Positions 10,651-12,403 of a DNA stretch of 12,403 nucleotides are shown one piece after another; position 1 is the first letter of the stretch, and every line of letters starts with the position of its first letter. The DNA lies in assembly GCA_015485455.1 (NCBI GenBank), contig WFTN01000423.1, positions 1 through 12,403 of the forward strand, written 5' to 3'. The DNA comes from Planctomycetota bacterium (lineage in GTDB: Bacteria > Planctomycetota > GCA-002687715 > DRQF01). Under the pieces are notes generated by a model, which worked only from the letters and a program-made list of their open reading frames with translations, ran no database searches and was not told the origin of the DNA. The translations under genes and the position numbers were made by a program.

Positions 10651-11478
10651 CTAATCCGCAGCGGCTTCGCGAATAGCCAGGAGCTTCTTCACCAAAGGTC
10701 CGAAGTCTGCCAGGGGCAAGGCATTGTCCGCATCACTCTTGGCCAATTCTGGGTTCTCGTGGACTTCAAAGAAAAGCCCATCCACACCCACGGCCACGGC
10801 GGCTTTTGCCAAGTATGGGACCATTGTACGATCGCCGCCTGTACGGTTGCCATGACCCCCAGGTTGTTGAACGCTGTGAGTGGCATCGAAAATCACGGGA
10901 ACTCCCAAGCGTCTCATGATGGGAAGCCCACGGAAATCGTTCACCAATGTGTTGTAGCCGAAGGAGTTGCCACGCTCGGTCAGAGTGATTTTCTCACTAC
11001 CCGCTTCCTCAATTTTCGTTACCACGTTTTTCATGTCGTGGGGGGAGAGGAATTGCCCTTTCTTGACGTTGACGATACGGCCGGTTTTCGCCGCCGCCAC
11101 CAAGAGGTCTGTTTGGCGACAAAGAAATGCTGGGATCTGGATGATATCCGCCACCTCAGCAACGGCGTCCATTTGAGCGCTCTCGTGAACATCGGTGACC
11201 AAGGGCAGGCCAGTCTTTGCTTTCACTTCGGAAAGAATTCTGAGACCTTCTGTCATTCCTGGGCCCCGATAGCTGGAGATGGCTGATCTGTTGGCTTTGT
11301 CAAATGAACTCTTAAACACCAAGGTGATGGGGAGATCAGCGGCCATCTCAGCCAACTTTTCCGCGTGGCGAAGTGTGGTATCCAAGTCTTCAACAATGCA
11401 AAGTCCGGCTAGGACCACCAGGTTTGATTCTGGTCCGATGGACAAGGTGCCTGATGTAACTGTGCGTGGCGTTTCCAT
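10651..11478 (-). CDS. kdsA: 3-deoxy-8-phosphooctulonate (Kdo-8-P) synthase, metal-dependent class
   Basis: KdsA condenses arabinose 5-phosphate with phosphoenolpyruvate to give Kdo 8-phosphate, the first committed step to the inner-core sugar of lipopolysaccharide. The 275-residue TIM barrel has VFKSSFDKANRSA (54-66), YRGPGM (70-75), TDVHES (95-100), KKGQFLSP (139-146), ERGNSFGYN (168-176), DATHSVQQPGG (198-208) and FFEVHENPE (236-244). Cys27, His201, Glu238 and Asp249 reproduce the spacing (174, 37, 11) of the metal ligands Cys11, His185, Glu222 and Asp233 of the Aquifex enzyme, as I remember it, so this is the metal-dependent class rather than the E. coli type, which has Asn in place of Cys. 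ATG 11478 is preceded by AGGGA. It lies 14 bp after the lipid kinase gene and 5 bp before the glycosyltransferase. No other Kdo gene is in the window. Confidence 0.96.
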   Translation of the reverse strand: METPRTVTSGTLSIGPESNLVVLAGLCIVEDLDTTLRHAEKLAEMAADLPITLVFKSSFDKANRSAISSYRGPGMTEGLRILSEVKAKTGLPLVTDVHESAQMDAVAEVADIIQIPAFLCRQTDLLVAAAKTGRIVNVKKGQFLSPHDMKNVVTKIEEAGSEKITLTERGNSFGYNTLVNDFRGLPIMRRLGVPVIFDATHSVQQPGGHGNRTGGDRTMVPYLAKAAVAVGVDGLFFEVHENPELAKSDADNALPLADFGPLVKKLLAIREAAAD

Positions 11479-11492
11479 TTATCCCTGAGTCC

Positions 11493-12395
11493 TTAATGTT
11501 GCAGCGGTGTCAGAACCTTGATGGTTCTGAGTGCCAAATGGATGTGAACTGGCGTTTGCCCCGCCGGATCACCGTCTACTTGGACATGGGCTTCATTCTT
11601 CTGAGATTCGATTTTGATGTCGTTTCCGCGCAAACGGGTGACGACGCCCTGATCTTTCCACCGAAAGACCCCAGAAGCAAGGTGTCGTAAAATACCGAAG
11701 CGACCTCGGCGATGACGAAGATAGATATCCAGTGAGCCGTCATGGGGGAGGGCGTCGGGTGTCAAACTCAGTACGCCGCCGTAGTTAGCCGTATTGCAGA
11801 CGATGACGTCGGCAAAAGTGTCAGGGATTTCATGGCCATCGACACAGACCTTTAAGTGAGCAGGGTGGTGCTTTCGAATCACGCCCAATCCGATGGGGAT
11901 ATAGCTGGCCATGGAAATGGAACGGTCGGAAGCTAGCTTGAGGCGGTGGGCGTGAATGGCGGAAACCACATCGGCGTCGAATCCGACACCTACATTGGCA
12001 AGAAAAGGTCGGCCATTCACTGTCGGGAGATCAAAGTTTTCCGGCTCTCCGCTCAGGGCAGCATCGATAGCTTTTTCTGGGGATGTCAGCGGTATCCCCA
12101 ACTCCCGGGCTACCACATTGGCTGTCCCCACAGGGATGATGCCTAAGGGGGGAGGGTGGCCATCAGTAAAGCCGGAAACAACTTCGGTGACGGTTCCATC
12201 GCCGCCGACAGCGAAAACGGCATCCAAACCAGTGGGCAATTCTCGGGCGATCTCAGTGGCTTCCCCAGCGGCCTTGGTTTGGTGGTAATCGACATGGAAT
12301 CCCAGAGATTCCAAGTAGTGCTTAGCAGCAATGCCAATGGTTTGACCCCGGTTCTTGCCGGCGCAAGGATTCACGATAAGGCAGACAGATTTCAC
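11493..12395 (-). CDS. Diacylglycerol/lipid kinase family protein (DagK/YegS-like)
   Basis: Members phosphorylate diacylglycerol or related lipids with ATP at the membrane face, which feeds phosphatidate back to phospholipid synthesis. The 300-residue product has the family order: LIVNPCAGKNRG (6-17), AVGGDGTVTEVVSGF (62-76) with the nucleotide-binding GGDGT, GIIPVGTANVVARELGIP (85-102), NVGVGFDADVV (134-144), LPHDGSLDIYL (216-226) and VQVDGDP (271-277). The true substrate (diacylglycerol, ceramide, sphingoid base or other) cannot be told from sequence. The start used is GTG at 12395, giving the normal Met-Lys-x3-Ile-Val-Asn-Pro type N-terminus, but only eight bases precede it in the window. 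The frame stays open there, so a start further upstream is not excluded. It is the first visible gene of the six-gene minus-strand run; its promoter is outside. Confidence 0.9.
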   Translation of the reverse strand: MKSVCLIVNPCAGKNRGQTIGIAAKHYLESLGFHVDYHQTKAAGEATEIARELPTGLDAVFAVGGDGTVTEVVSGFTDGHPPPLGIIPVGTANVVARELGIPLTSPEKAIDAALSGEPENFDLPTVNGRPFLANVGVGFDADVVSAIHAHRLKLASDRSISMASYIPIGLGVIRKHHPAHLKVCVDGHEIPDTFADVIVCNTANYGGVLSLTPDALPHDGSLDIYLRHRRGRFGILRHLASGVFRWKDQGVVTRLRGNDIKIESQKNEAHVQVDGDPAGQTPVHIHLALRTIKVLTPLQH

Positions 12396-12403
12396 CGGTG
12401 TCT

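Noticed and set aside
10615-11286. Plus-strand 223-residue frame opposite kdsA
   Set aside because: kdsA is certain from its motifs; the opposite frame is open by composition only.

Overview
The window holds eleven protein-coding genes, ten complete or apparently complete and one cut by the window edge. It is an ordinary dense bacterial chromosome segment: no transposase, phage gene, tRNA, rRNA or CRISPR array was seen. The organism is Gram-negative-type, because it makes Kdo, the lipopolysaccharide core sugar, through a metal-dependent Kdo-8-phosphate synthase. The GroEL and GroES sequences, the HDFNN-type hybrid histidine kinase and the anchored HEAT-like and TPR proteins remind me most of Planctomycetota. 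That placement comes from memory of the families, not from a search, and is only moderately sure.

Region 1 (1-1199, minus strand): a stand-alone receiver-domain response regulator, then groES, then the first 137 codons of groEL, which runs off the left edge. The groES leader carries small inverted repeats but no CIRCE element.

Region 2 (1200-3862): a 204-bp spacer between divergent genes leads into a plus-strand gene for a membrane-anchored, alpha-helical repeat protein of unknown function. A minus-strand gene for a small membrane protein with TPR-like repeats converges on it across 17 bp. Next comes plus-strand thiE (thiamine phosphate synthase), which diverges from the TPR gene across 36 bp.

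Region 3 (3877-12395, minus strand): a compact run of six genes in the order lipid kinase, kdsA, GT-C-type membrane glycosyltransferase, queA, ligA, hybrid histidine kinase. Junctions are +14, +5, -4, +19 and +13 bp, so this looks like one operon. The first three genes suggest a cell-envelope lipid and sugar theme. queA (tRNA queuosine) and ligA (DNA ligase) are housekeeping genes, and the kinase is the likely signalling member.

I found no clear new defence or mobile system. The most unusual items are a soluble insertion of about 165 residues inside the glycosyltransferase, a six-codon reading frame that links ligA to the kinase through ATGA overlaps at both ends, the mutually exclusive hairpins in the groES leader, and the response regulator placed directly before groES.
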